Assembly: GCF_050874005.1 (NCBI RefSeq)
Contig: NZ_JBNMJV010000017.1
Coordinates: forward strand, 1 to 58,780
Direction of reading: 5' to 3'
DNA: 58,780 nt
Source of the DNA: Huintestinicola sp050874005
GTDB taxonomy: Bacteria; Bacillota; Clostridia; Oscillospirales; Ruminococcaceae
A model generated the notes under the pieces. That model was not told where the DNA came from. It did not search any database and was given only the letters and a program-made list of their open reading frames with translations. Positions within the stretch are counted from its first letter, which is position 1; each line of letters starts with the position of its first letter. This document shows, piece after piece, positions 16,527 through 25,675 of the stretch. The position numbers and the translations under genes were made by a program.

Positions 16527-17714
16527 TCATTCCTCGGTGAAAGGCTCCATAAGAGCGGCGTTGATGTCGGGGTATCTCCATTCAAATGTCCTTCTGTCAA
16601 ATATGCCGAAGTTTTCTCCGCTGCCAACAAAGGCGTTGTTGTCCCACCAGCAGATGGGTATGCCTGCGTTATATGCGGCGTTTGAATAGTATCTTGCACA
16701 TTCTGCACGGGCTTCGGTGTTCATTCTGTTTCGTGTGCCCATTTCGCCGATTATCACGGCAATGCCGTTATCGAGATAGCGCTCCTTGAGATTTGCCATA
16801 AGCACATCTATATCACGGGTATCTGCGGCTTTGTCGGCGCTCCATTCCTTGGTTGCCTGTGCGTTGTCGGCAAGGGCAAAAGAGAAGGGGAGATATGCGT
16901 GTATGGAAACTATTACCTTATCATCGTCGGGAACGACAAAATCGTTCAGAACATTGTCTCCCGAGGAAGCGGCATAGGGAGTCACCATAAGGTGGCGGAG
17001 CTTGTTGTTGCCGCCCGAATTTCTGACGGTTTCAACAAAAGCGGCGTTCCAATGGTTGATGACATCTCTCGCCTCGGCGTTTCCGCCGTTCCACTCGGAG
17101 GGGTCGCCTTTGAGACGGGGTTCGTTCAGACCCTCGAATATAAGCTTTTCATTGTAATTCTTGAAGTGGTCTGCTATTTGTGTCCAGAGAGCCACAAGAA
17201 TTTCCTGTGCGGCTGCTTCGTTTTCGTATGTGGGCATATGCCAGTCCTCGTGGTGGAGATTCAGGATAACGAACATATCGTTGTCGATGCCGTAGTCAAC
17301 TATTTCGTTTACCCTTGCAAGCCAGTCGGGGTCGATAGTATAATCGGGAGCTTCACCGAATTTGCCCTCCCAGGTGACGGGCACTCTCAGGATATTAAAC
17401 CCCTGTGCGGCAACGTTGTCTATCATTGCCTTGGTGGTGACGGGCTGCCCCCAGGCGGTCTCCCAGTCGGAGGGAAGCTCTGTTCCCTTGGGATTTTCGA
17501 TAATGGAGTCAAGGGTGTTGCCCAAATTCCAGCCCACTTTCATTTCCTTAACAAGTTCGGTGGAGGGGATATCTCTCATTTCAGCCGCTTCTTCAGAAGC
17601 ACTCTGCAGCGCAGCGGCGTCGGGATTTTCGGGAGATGTGTTTCCGCAGGCTGACAGAGACATTAGCATTACGGCTGCTGCCATTACGGAGGCTATTCTT
17701 TTTGATATCTTCAA
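16527..17714 (-). CDS. GH5 cellulase (endo-beta-1,4-glucanase), lipoprotein
   Basis: Hydrolyses internal beta-1,4-glucan bonds with a retaining mechanism; likely displayed at the cell surface. A lipoprotein signal (ISKRIASVMAAAVMLMSLSAC, ending in lipobox LSAC) is followed by an acidic linker and a GH5 barrel from about residue 45 to 394. The motifs are VGWNLGNTLD, FNILRVPVTW, NLHHEDW, acid/base Glu in FEGLNEPR, VSIHAYLPFSF, nucleophile Glu in VIIGEMGTR and CWWDNN. There is no carbohydrate-binding module or dockerin. TTG 17714 is chosen because AAAGGACGG lies seven bases upstream and the signal peptide begins there. First gene of a unit with the two genes that follow on the minus strand. Confidence 0.92.
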   Translation of the reverse strand: MKISKRIASVMAAAVMLMSLSACGNTSPENPDAAALQSASEEAAEMRDIPSTELVKEMKVGWNLGNTLDSIIENPKGTELPSDWETAWGQPVTTKAMIDNVAAQGFNILRVPVTWEGKFGEAPDYTIDPDWLARVNEIVDYGIDNDMFVILNLHHEDWHMPTYENEAAAQEILVALWTQIADHFKNYNEKLIFEGLNEPRLKGDPSEWNGGNAEARDVINHWNAAFVETVRNSGGNNKLRHLMVTPYAASSGDNVLNDFVVPDDDKVIVSIHAYLPFSFALADNAQATKEWSADKAADTRDIDVLMANLKERYLDNGIAVIIGEMGTRNRMNTEARAECARYYSNAAYNAGIPICWWDNNAFVGSGENFGIFDRRTFEWRYPDINAALMEPFTEE

Positions 17715-17841
17715 TTTTTGTTCCGTCCTTTCGGTGTGACATAAGTTTGCCTGATCGGTTTGGTCAGTTCCATATATTGTAAAAGTAAACGTATTCAAAA
17801 ATGCAGATGATACTGCCCGAAAATATTCGGGCGGCTGAATA

Positions 17842-18759
17842 TCACGCCTGTCCCAGTCTCAGCATTTCGTCAATACATACCTTTGCCTTTACTCTTGTTT
17901 CCTCGGGGAGGATTATTTCCTCGCCGTCTGTTCCCTCAAGGCAATGGAGGACGTCGGTGATAGAGGTTATCTTCATATTATGGCAGAAGCAGTCCTTGGA
18001 AAGAGCGTAGAACATCTTGTCGGGGCATTCGATGCTCAGGTGCTGTACTATGCTGTTTTCGGTGCCGATGATAAATTCCTTTGCGCTGCTGTTCTTGGCA
18101 AAATCCATAATTCCCGTGGTGCTGCCTGCGTAATCAGCCATTGCGGTTACTGCGGGCTGACATTCGGGGTGGAGAAGCACAAGGGCGTTCGGGTGAGCTT
18201 CCTTTGCCTTCTGCACCTCTTTAACGGTGATGCGGGCGTGGGTGGGACAGCCGCCGCTTACGAATTTGAACTGCTTTTCGGGTATCTGCTTTGAAACATA
18301 GTCGCCTAAGTTGCAGTCGGGAATGAAAAGTATCTTGTCGGCGTCCATTTTTCTGATGATATCCACCGCCGAGGAGGATGTAACGCAGACGTCGCAGAGA
18401 GTTTTAAGCTCTGCGGTGGTATTTATGTAGGCAACGGTCTTATATCCCTTGTACATTTCCTGAAGCTGACGGAGCATATCTACGTCAAGCTGTTCCGCCA
18501 TAGGGCAGCCTGCTTCGGAACGGGGGAGATATACGTGCTTTTCGGGGGAGAGTATCTTGCAGGTCTCCGCCATAAAGCGCACGCCGCACATTATTACCCC
18601 GTCGCAGTCGGTTGCTGCCGCTTTGCGGGCAAGACCGAAGGAGTCTCCCGTAAAATCAGCCACCTCGAGAATGTCGTGGGTCTGGTAGCAATGGGCGAGA
18701 ATGCAGATGTTCTTTTCTTTTTTGAGCTTTATAATTTTTTCCTGGATATCCTTTATCAT
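17842..18759 (-). CDS. nadA: Quinolinate synthase A
   Basis: Condenses iminoaspartate with dihydroxyacetone phosphate to quinolinate in de novo NAD synthesis, using a [4Fe-4S] cluster. About 305 residues. Landmarks: AHCYQTHDILEVADFTGDSF, cluster cysteines in VIMCGVRFMAET, SGGCPTHARI-type and HPECQPAV contexts, and GTENSIVQHLS near the end with KDCFCHNMK. ATG 18759 is chosen (GGAG upstream) over an open frame to 18831. nadB and nadC are not adjacent, which is unusual for clostridia that have all three together. Confidence 0.93.
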   Translation of the reverse strand: MIKDIQEKIIKLKKEKNICILAHCYQTHDILEVADFTGDSFGLARKAAATDCDGVIMCGVRFMAETCKILSPEKHVYLPRSEAGCPMAEQLDVDMLRQLQEMYKGYKTVAYINTTAELKTLCDVCVTSSSAVDIIRKMDADKILFIPDCNLGDYVSKQIPEKQFKFVSGGCPTHARITVKEVQKAKEAHPNALVLLHPECQPAVTAMADYAGSTTGIMDFAKNSSAKEFIIGTENSIVQHLSIECPDKMFYALSKDCFCHNMKITSITDVLHCLEGTDGEEIILPEETRVKAKVCIDEMLRLGQA

Positions 18760-18802
18760 AATTTCACAACTCCATATCGGGAAACATACTGTAATACATT
18801 TT

Positions 18803-18831
18803 ATTATACCATTTATACGGATTTTTTTCAA
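18803..18831 (-). promoter_or_regulatory. nadA promoter
   Basis: Minus-strand TTGAAA (18831-18826), 17-base spacer, TATAAT (18808-18803). Confidence 0.65.
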
Positions 18832-19050
18832 GCGGATTTGCAGTATTTTATTTTACAGAGAATTTACCTGTTATACCTCAAAAAACGGTAAAAATGTACA
18901 AAATTTATCTGTAACGATTTACATATTTTCCTGCGCCGTTTTTATGACAGAAATATGGGTCGGAAAACTATGCAAAATGAATATAGTTTTTTTGAAGTTA
19001 ATATGTTATAATATTAGGATAAAGTATTACACAGAAAAAAGGGAGAACGA

Positions 19051-20103
19051 ATGGATTACAAAATCAACTGGGACTGCTCCGAGGGAGTTTTTGCCGTTCC
19101 CGACGCTGCTGCCGAGGGACTGAAGCTTGCTTCGGGTAAGGCGGTCAAGGTGCTTATATATTTTATGAAATACCGCAGAGCACCCGAAACACCCGAGGAT
19201 ATCGGCGTCAGCACCGAGGACGTGGAGGACGCTCTTTCATACTGGGAGCAGCTTGGAGTGCTGAAAAAGGCTGAGGGCGGTGCTTCGGAACAGAAAAAAG
19301 TTTCTGACGTACCGGCAAAGGCTCCGGAGCCTGTCAGAATTATTGCCGAGCCGCCTGCGACGTCTCCTGCTCCGATTTCAGAAAAGCCTGTTATAAAGCC
19401 GAGAAAGGCACTTCTTCCTACGGAAATTGCGGAGAGGATAGCGGCTTCGGAGGAGATAGATTTCCTGTTCAAAAGCGCTGAGCAGAGCCTTGGCAGGGTG
19501 CTTACATTTGACGACCAGCGGACAATTCTGTGGTTTTACGACCATCTTGGAATGTCTGCGGATATCATTATTATGCTAATTGCCTACTGCTGTTCGGTGG
19601 GCAGGGGAAATATGGGCAAGATCGAGAAAATTGCCCTTGACTGGCACGAGAAGAACATCACCACCCACGAACAGGCAGAAAATGAGATACTTGCTTTACA
19701 GAAGGCATTTTCCTTTGAGGGAAAGGTGCAGTCGAGACTCAAGCTCCAGAGCAAGCTTACGGCTTCGCAAAAGAAGTACATAGGGGACTGGGCGAATATG
19801 GACGTTACCGTTGATATGGTTGAGCTGGCTTATGACAAGACGGTGGACAGCATTGGCAAGGTGTCCTTTAATTATATGGATAAGATACTCCGCAAGTGGC
19901 ACGAAAACGGCATTTCCAATGCCGAGGACGCTGCGGCGTTTGACGAGCGCACAAAGCCTGTAAGAAAGACGGACAGCAAAAAGTCTGCCGATGTCCCGGC
20001 AAAGCCCTCCGCCGCTCCCTCATATGACCTTGACCTGCTTTTCGAGCACGCTCTGAAAAGCACTCCCACGGTGAAAAAAATTAACGAGGAGGCGAACTCA
20101 TGA
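19051..20103 (+). CDS. DnaD-like primosome protein
   Basis: A protein of 350 residues that helps load the replicative helicase. An N-terminal winged-helix part (about 1-75) is joined by a Pro/Ala-rich linker (about 80-135) to two DnaD/DnaB C-terminal (DnaB_2) repeats: about 140-210 (LTFDDQRTILWFYDHLGMSADIIIMLI) and 225-295 (LTASQKKYIGDWANMDVTVDMVELAYD, with the KILRKWHENGI motif). Starts at ATG with GGGAG upstream. The end overlaps the helicase-loader start by four bases (ATGA), so the two proteins are made together and probably act in one complex. Confidence 0.85.
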   Translation: MDYKINWDCSEGVFAVPDAAAEGLKLASGKAVKVLIYFMKYRRAPETPEDIGVSTEDVEDALSYWEQLGVLKKAEGGASEQKKVSDVPAKAPEPVRIIAEPPATSPAPISEKPVIKPRKALLPTEIAERIAASEEIDFLFKSAEQSLGRVLTFDDQRTILWFYDHLGMSADIIIMLIAYCCSVGRGNMGKIEKIALDWHEKNITTHEQAENEILALQKAFSFEGKVQSRLKLQSKLTASQKKYIGDWANMDVTVDMVELAYDKTVDSIGKVSFNYMDKILRKWHENGISNAEDAAAFDERTKPVRKTDSKKSADVPAKPSAAPSYDLDLLFEHALKSTPTVKKINEEANS

Positions 20104-21080
20104 CCCGTTCGGAAATTCGTCAGAAAGCCAACAGCGAGATGGAAAGGCGGAAGCTGAGAGCCGAGAATGAAGCTGCCGACCGTCAGAGGGAAATTTATGC
20201 GAAGATCCCCGAGATCGAAGAAATACGGCGTATGCTTGCTCAGACCGCAACAGAGCTTTCACGGCTCATAATCGGGCGTAAAGGAAACTACAAGGAGAAT
20301 TTTGAAAGGCTCCGCAAGAATAATCTTGACGGGGCGCATATGATAGCAGAGCTTTTAAAGGCGGGCGGTTATCCCGAGGATTATCTTGAGGTGCATTACC
20401 GCTGCAAGAAATGTAATGACACGGGATTTACCGACAGGGGAATGTGCGACTGTATGAGGAGGCTCATAAGCAGGATAGCTTCCGAGGAACTTAACCGCTC
20501 CGCAAATCTTCCCGATGCGGATTTTGCCCATTTCAGCCTTGATTATTATCGGGGTATCGTTATTGACGGTATCGACTGCTACAGCCTTATGTCAAAAAAT
20601 TTAAGCTTCTGCACCGAATATGCAAGTCTTTTTTCCGAAGGCTCGGACAGCCTTTTGATGCTTGGCAAGACGGGAGTGGGAAAGACACATCTGTCGATGG
20701 CTATTGCAAAGGAGGTCATAGGCAAGGGGTATAATGTGATATACGGCTCGGTCATAAACATTCTCCGAAGCATTGAAAAGGAGCATTTCGGCAGAGCTGA
20801 AGAGGGCAGCGACACTCTTGAAAGCGTTTGTGCCTGTGACCTGCTGATTTTTGACGATCTTGGCTCGGAGCATCACACACCCTTTTACGAGTCCACTCTT
20901 TACAACATAATAAACACCCGCATAAACACGGGCAAGCCTATGATTATAAGCACCAATTTATCAAAAGAGGAGCTTGCTTCTACATACAATGAGAGGATAA
21001 TCTCAAGAATTTTCTGCTGCTGTACTCTGCTTCCTTTTGCGGGACGGGACGTAAGGCAGCTCAAAAGAATAAACGGATAA
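20100..21080 (+). CDS. DnaI/DnaC-type helicase loader ATPase
   Basis: AAA+ protein of 326 residues that loads DnaB-type helicase on DNA. An N-terminal zinc-binding motif (CKKCNDTGFTDRGMCDCM, about 100-120) precedes the ATPase domain: Walker A LGKTGVGKTHLSMAIAKE (about 188-205), Walker B LLIFDDLGSE (about 250), sensor region IISTNLS. The N-terminal coiled coil would contact the helicase. Coupled to the DnaD-like gene by a four-base overlap. Confidence 0.88.
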   Translation: MTRSEIRQKANSEMERRKLRAENEAADRQREIYAKIPEIEEIRRMLAQTATELSRLIIGRKGNYKENFERLRKNNLDGAHMIAELLKAGGYPEDYLEVHYRCKKCNDTGFTDRGMCDCMRRLISRIASEELNRSANLPDADFAHFSLDYYRGIVIDGIDCYSLMSKNLSFCTEYASLFSEGSDSLLMLGKTGVGKTHLSMAIAKEVIGKGYNVIYGSVINILRSIEKEHFGRAEEGSDTLESVCACDLLIFDDLGSEHHTPFYESTLYNIINTRINTGKPMIISTNLSKEELASTYNERIISRIFCCCTLLPFAGRDVRQLKRING

Positions 21081-21092
21081 GGAGATATTGCT

Positions 21093-21317
21093 ATGCTTAC
21101 AGTTATCAGAGTAAAATTCGAGCGCTTTCTGAAATCACTTGATGCGAATGTCACCGTTAAAAAGCGTGAGCTTGTGCTGGCAATTGCCGCCTGCACATTG
21201 CTGGGCATTGTTATCGGTGCCCTTTTCAGCCCCAGAAAGAATACTGTCATTGGCAGCTACAACAGCGCAGACCACTACAATAATGCTGACGATGACTGTG
21301 ATGACGAGGAAGAATAA
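21093..21317 (+). CDS. Small membrane protein with acidic tail
   Basis: Protein of 74 residues with one membrane helix (about 27-45, LVLAIAACTLLGIVIGALF) and an Asn/Asp/Glu-rich C-terminus (DDDCDDEEE). Starts at ATG with AAGGAG upstream, 12 bases after the helicase loader, so it is the third gene of the operon. Small proteins of this shape commonly follow DnaI in Ruminococcaceae, but no function is known to me. Confidence 0.65.
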   Translation: MLTVIRVKFERFLKSLDANVTVKKRELVLAIAACTLLGIVIGALFSPRKNTVIGSYNSADHYNNADDDCDDEEE

Positions 21318-21331
21318 TTTTTAAACGGCAA

Positions 21332-21359
21332 GCGGCTTCGGATAAGGTTCCGAAGCCGC
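21332..21359. terminator. Bidirectional terminator
   Basis: Arms GCGGCTTCGG and CCGAAGCCGC with an eight-base loop between convergent genes; T tracts are weak. Confidence 0.6.
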
Positions 21360-21362
21360 CCG

Positions 21363-22328
21363 TCAATTGTAATAGAGTTCATATAGAAAATCGTATATCA
21401 GTTCGAGATTTTCAAGGCTGTATTCCGTTTCCTTTGACCAGAGACAGGCGCTGTCTCCGAGACTTTCTCCCGTTATGCTCATAATAAGCGAGACGGCTTC
21501 GGCGGAAAATATGCCAAGAGCGGTTTTTAAGAATATTTCTCCGTCCGAGGCGGATTTCATAAGGTATCTGAAAATATAATAGGACAGGAGATTTTTATAG
21601 CCCGTAAGCTGCGTATTTTCGGGTATGATATTTATAGGGGAAAGCTTTTTGCAGAGGTGTTCCCAGCCTTTGTTTATGGGTTCGAGAGAGGTTATGAGGG
21701 AGACTGCTTTTTCGGCGTAATCTTTGTCGTGTGGGAATGATATGCGTGTCGGGGAATTGCCCGTAAGCTCTTTTTCCGCTTGTGCGGAGAGACGGAGGAG
21801 GCTTTCTGTCATTTCGGTATAGCTTTGGGCTTCGTTTATTATCCGAAACAGCTCCGCTCTTATTTCAAGCAGGCGGCTTTCGGCGGGGGAGAGGGCTTCG
21901 CCGCCTTCTTCGGAGCGGAGAATGTGAAGTCCGAATGGCTTATCATTCCCGATAATGATCCTTGCCGCTTCTTCGCAGCATAGACCTATGCCCATTTCGC
22001 ATCTGTCTCCGAACCACTCTCTGAAACGGGGGTGGAGGGTGCATATCTCGCAGAGCATTTTCTCGCCCCCTGCGATGATGAGCCTGCAAAGGTTGTTTTC
22101 ATTAAGGAAGGGACAGCGTTCGTTTTCACCGAGAGCAAAGCAGTCGGAGCCGTCCTCTGAGCGGGTGATATTCGCTCTCAGCTCGTCTCCCAAAGCACCC
22201 GGGAGGGTCATATATTTGTCGAGAGCTGCCTTGTCAATGTCTATCTCCCAGCCGATACAGCAGTTGTCACGGCAGGCTGAGCCTATACATTGGAAGCTTT
22301 CGTAATAGTCGGGAACGTATATATCCAT
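21363..22328 (-). CDS. FliB-like flagellin lysine-N-methylase family protein
   Basis: About 321 residues. The N-terminal cysteine motif (C14, C19, C23, C24 in FQCIGSACRDNCC) plus later cysteines in ERCPFLNENNLCRL and LCEICTLHPRF is the hallmark of the FliB/YkgJ-like family, which likely binds an iron-sulfur cluster. Family members methylate lysines of flagellin in Salmonella. No flagellar gene is nearby, so the real substrate here is open. ATG start with GAAAGGAT upstream. Confidence 0.7.
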   Translation of the reverse strand: MDIYVPDYYESFQCIGSACRDNCCIGWEIDIDKAALDKYMTLPGALGDELRANITRSEDGSDCFALGENERCPFLNENNLCRLIIAGGEKMLCEICTLHPRFREWFGDRCEMGIGLCCEEAARIIIGNDKPFGLHILRSEEGGEALSPAESRLLEIRAELFRIINEAQSYTEMTESLLRLSAQAEKELTGNSPTRISFPHDKDYAEKAVSLITSLEPINKGWEHLCKKLSPINIIPENTQLTGYKNLLSYYIFRYLMKSASDGEIFLKTALGIFSAEAVSLIMSITGESLGDSACLWSKETEYSLENLELIYDFLYELYYN

Positions 22329-22553
22329 ATTGCAATATCCTTTCTTAGTTTTACAAATGTAATTGTATCATTGATGATAATTACTGTCAATAAAAAAATA
22401 TTGAGTATTTTGGTACAAAAAATCATCAAAAAGCTCTTGATTTTTTGTCCAAATAGTGGTAATATAGGAAATGTATTTGAATAAGTGTTTATTTCTTAAC
22501 AGAAATGTGTTATAATTTAAGATAAATGATTTTTTGTTTGGAGGATTTTTACT

Positions 22554-22823
22554 ATGAAAGCTGTAATCACCGTTATCGGAAAGGACGCCGTTGGCATTCT
22601 CGCAAAGGTAAGCACTATCTGCGCCGAGAACAACGCTAATGTTATCGAGGTAACTCAGAGCGTTCTTCAGGATATGTTCGCTATGATAATGCTGGTGGAT
22701 ATCACCAACATAAGCAACGATTTTGTTGCTCTGCAGGATAAGCTTACTGCCCTCGGAGACAGCCTCGGTCTCAAAATTCACACTATGCACGAGGATATTT
22801 TCAACACTATGCACAGAATATGA
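22554..22823 (+). CDS. ACT-domain protein (UPF0237 type)
   Basis: Protein of 89 residues, all one ACT domain (KAVITVIGKDAVGILAKVSTICAENNANVIEVTQSV), a small regulatory fold that binds amino acids. ATG with GGAGG at about 22540-22544. In Firmicutes it is almost always followed by the PFL-family gene, as here (18-base gap), and the pair is thought to sense a metabolite; the ligand is unknown. Confidence 0.85.
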   Translation: MKAVITVIGKDAVGILAKVSTICAENNANVIEVTQSVLQDMFAMIMLVDITNISNDFVALQDKLTALGDSLGLKIHTMHEDIFNTMHRI

Positions 22824-22841
22824 CCCGAGGAGAATTTACTT

Positions 22842-24197
22842 ATGCTTAACGTTTACGATATTCTTGAAACTATCAGAATGATACAGGACGAATGTCTTGA
22901 TATCAGAACCATTACTATGGGCATTTCCCTTATGGACTGCATTGACAGCGATATTGACAGAGCCTGCGAAAAGGTTTACGAGAAGATAACCCGCTGTGCG
23001 GGAAAGCTGGTTAAAACAGGCGAGGAAATCGAAAAGGAATACGGTATCCCCATTATCAACAAGAGAATTTCCGTTACTCCCATTGCTATTGTTTCCGCTG
23101 CCTGCAATGCAAGCCCTGTGAAGTTTGCTCTTACTATGGAAAAAGCTGCTAAGGCGTGCGGAGTTAACCTTATCGGCGGATATTCCGCTCTTGTTCAGAA
23201 AGGCTTCTCCGCAGGCGATGAGAGACTTATACGCACAATTCCCGAGGCGCTTGCTTCTACCACCTGTGTTTGCTCCTCCGTTAACATCGGCTCTACAAAG
23301 ACGGGTATCAATATGGACGCTGTGAAGCTTATGGGTCAGATCGTCAGAGAGTCGGCAGAGGCTACTGTTGACAATCAGTGCTTTGGTGCGGCTAAGCTTG
23401 TGGTGTTCTGCAATGCGGTGGACGACAATCCCTTTATGGCAGGCGCATTCCACGGTGTGGGCGAGCCTGACTGCATTATAAATGTGGGCGTTTCGGGTCC
23501 CGGAGTTGTTCGTTCGGCTCTGGCAAAATATCCCGACGCCGATATTAACGAGCTTGCGGATATCATCAAAAAGACTGCTTATAAGATTACAAGAGTAGGT
23601 CAGCTTGTGGGCGTCAGAGCCTCCGAAAAGCTGGGCGTACCCTTTGGTATCGTTGACCTTTCACTTGCTCCCACTCCTGCGGTGGGCGACAGCGTTGCCT
23701 ATATCCTTGAGGAGATGGGTCTGGAGAAGTGTGGCTGTGCCGGAACTACTGCCTGCCTTGCTATGCTCAACGACGCAGTTAAGAAGGGCGGCGTTATGGC
23801 CTGCTCACGTATCGGCGGACTTTCGGGTGCGTTTATCCCCGTTTCCGAGGACGCAGGTATGATAGCTGCGGCTGAAAGCGGCTCTCTGCTTATCGAAAAG
23901 CTTGAGGCTATGACGGCTGTATGCTCCGTTGGTCTTGATATGATAGTTATCCCCGGAGATACTACTGCTGAGGTCATTTCGGGTATTATTGCGGACGAGG
24001 CTGCTATCGGTATGGTAAACTGCAAGACCACCGCTGTTAGAGTTATCCCTGCTATCGGCTGCAAGGAGGGCGATGTTCTCGACTGGGGCGGACTTTTCGG
24101 AAAGGGTCCTGTTATGAAGGTGAACACCTATTCGCCTTCCAAGTTCATAAACAGAGGCGGTCAGATACCTGCACCGCTTCACAGCCTTAAAAACTGA
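22842..24197 (+). CDS. PFL-family protein (UPF0210/DUF711)
   Basis: Protein of 451 residues of the UPF0210 family, related in fold to pyruvate formate-lyase/ribonucleotide reductase barrels but without the usual glycyl-radical sequence. Conserved blocks: LDIRTITMGISLMDC, IVSAACNASPVKFA, IGGYSALVQKGFS, ARIGGLSGAFIPVSEDAGM-like. Partner of the ACT gene. The V-ATPase genes start only 27 bases after it, suggesting one long transcript. No catalytic role is established. Confidence 0.85.
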   Translation: MLNVYDILETIRMIQDECLDIRTITMGISLMDCIDSDIDRACEKVYEKITRCAGKLVKTGEEIEKEYGIPIINKRISVTPIAIVSAACNASPVKFALTMEKAAKACGVNLIGGYSALVQKGFSAGDERLIRTIPEALASTTCVCSSVNIGSTKTGINMDAVKLMGQIVRESAEATVDNQCFGAAKLVVFCNAVDDNPFMAGAFHGVGEPDCIINVGVSGPGVVRSALAKYPDADINELADIIKKTAYKITRVGQLVGVRASEKLGVPFGIVDLSLAPTPAVGDSVAYILEEMGLEKCGCAGTTACLAMLNDAVKKGGVMACSRIGGLSGAFIPVSEDAGMIAAAESGSLLIEKLEAMTAVCSVGLDMIVIPGDTTAEVISGIIADEAAIGMVNCKTTAVRVIPAIGCKEGDVLDWGGLFGKGPVMKVNTYSPSKFINRGGQIPAPLHSLKN

Positions 24198-24224
24198 TTT
24201 TTCATCCGAACAGGAGGACGGCAT

Positions 24225-24536
24225 ATGGACGATATTATCAAGTCGATAATCGAGATCGACAGAGGCGCTTCAAAGCGTATCGAGGACGCCGAAAAAGAAA
24301 AACTCCGCATTATTGAGGAGGCAAAGGCTGAGGAAGAGCGTATGGTGGAAAAAGCCATCGAAGAAAAGAAGGCTGAACTTGCCAAGATGGAAAAAGCAGA
24401 GCTTGACAAGGCTAACGCACGTATTTCAGAGCTTACCCGTGAGAAAAATGAAAAGCTTGAGGCTATGAAGCAGAGCTTTGAGAAAAATTCCGACAAATGG
24501 TGCGAGGAGATATTCAAAGCGGTGATCTCCATATGA
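24225..24536 (+). CDS. V-type ATPase subunit G/H (peripheral stalk)
   Basis: Protein of 103 residues that is almost one coiled coil (Glu/Lys/Ala rich, about 15-92), the form of the peripheral-stalk subunit G (also named H or NtpG-like) that pairs with subunit E. First gene of the V-ATPase set, preceded by AGGAGG. The next gene follows after about 40 bases. Confidence 0.75.
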   Translation: MDDIIKSIIEIDRGASKRIEDAEKEKLRIIEEAKAEEERMVEKAIEEKKAELAKMEKAELDKANARISELTREKNEKLEAMKQSFEKNSDKWCEEIFKAVISI

Positions 24537-24576
24537 CCTGTGATAAAATGCGCTGCGGAGGGGAGGGGCGGCAGTC

Positions 24577-25635
24577 GTGAAGGAGAAGAAAACCTCGGGC
24601 AGAAGAAATCTTAACGCCACTATGGCGAAAATGCACGCTGTTTACGGCAAAAGGCTGAGACAGGAGGATTATTCCGCACTCCTGAGCTGTACCTCCGTTT
24701 CCGACGCTGCAGAATATTTGAAGAGAAGCACCTATTTCAGCCGTGCGCTGGAAGGTGTGGACACCGAGAATATCCACAGAGGAAATCTGGAAAATATCCT
24801 GCGCAGAAGCCTTATGGAGAATTATTTCCGTATGATAGGCTTTGAGAAAATCGGCGGCGACGAGTTTTACAACTACATCATCGTCAAGACGGAGATAGAC
24901 GAGATACTTATCTGCATACTCCATCTTAATGCGGGTACAAGCGATCATATCACCACGCTCCCCATTTATATGAACAAGTACACCTCCTTTAATCTTATGG
25001 ATCTTGCCAAGGTCGAAAGCTACGGGGAGCTGCTGAGCCTTACGGAAAAAACGCCCTATTACCCTATTCTTAAGGAGCACAGGCCCGAGGAGGAGGGCGG
25101 TCATATTGACTATCCTGCTATTGAGCTGCAGCTCAGGACTTATTACTCAAAGCGCATTACCGAGTCCTTAAAACAGTTCGGCGGCGAGACGGAAAAGCGG
25201 CTGAGAAGCTACATCGGCACGCAGATAGATATGATAAATATCATCAACAGCTACCGTATGAAGCGGTATTTCAACGCTGACGCCGATGAGATAAAGTCCC
25301 GTATGATACCCATTTATATGCGTATCCCCGAGAAGAAAATGGACGAGCTTTACAGCGCAAGAGATGACAAGGAGTTCCTTGACAGGTTTTCAAGGACCTA
25401 TTACGGCAGAGAGATAGCCGAAAAGGGATTTGATATGAAAAATCCCGAGATGTCACTTGTGCAGTTTCGGTTTTTGCAGACAAAGCGTGCCTTTTCACGT
25501 TCTACATCTGCTCCCGAGTGCTTTTACACCTTTAATCAGCTTGCTGAGATAGAGGTAAAGAATATTATCAGGATCATCGAGGGGATAAGGTATTCTCTCC
25601 CAACAAAGGAAATATCCGAGCTTATCATTACGTAA
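24577..25635 (+). CDS. V-type ATPase subunit C (AC39/NtpC)
   Basis: Protein of 352 residues of the AC39 family, the funnel-shaped link between the central stalk and the membrane ring. Landmarks include LLSCTSVSDAAEYLKRSTYF at the start and the C-terminal FQTKRAFSRSTSAPECFYTF-like stretch. The ORF starts at GTG 24577 with GAGGGG upstream. Confidence 0.8.
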   Translation: MKEKKTSGRRNLNATMAKMHAVYGKRLRQEDYSALLSCTSVSDAAEYLKRSTYFSRALEGVDTENIHRGNLENILRRSLMENYFRMIGFEKIGGDEFYNYIIVKTEIDEILICILHLNAGTSDHITTLPIYMNKYTSFNLMDLAKVESYGELLSLTEKTPYYPILKEHRPEEEGGHIDYPAIELQLRTYYSKRITESLKQFGGETEKRLRSYIGTQIDMINIINSYRMKRYFNADADEIKSRMIPIYMRIPEKKMDELYSARDDKEFLDRFSRTYYGREIAEKGFDMKNPEMSLVQFRFLQTKRAFSRSTSAPECFYTFNQLAEIEVKNIIRIIEGIRYSLPTKEISELIIT

Positions 25636-25675
25636 GTTTCGGTTTTAAAAGACAGAAAGGACGGTGCGTCTGTAA

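Noticed and set aside
22842..24224. Long open frames opposite the PFL gene
   Set aside because: Compositional mirrors of the real gene.
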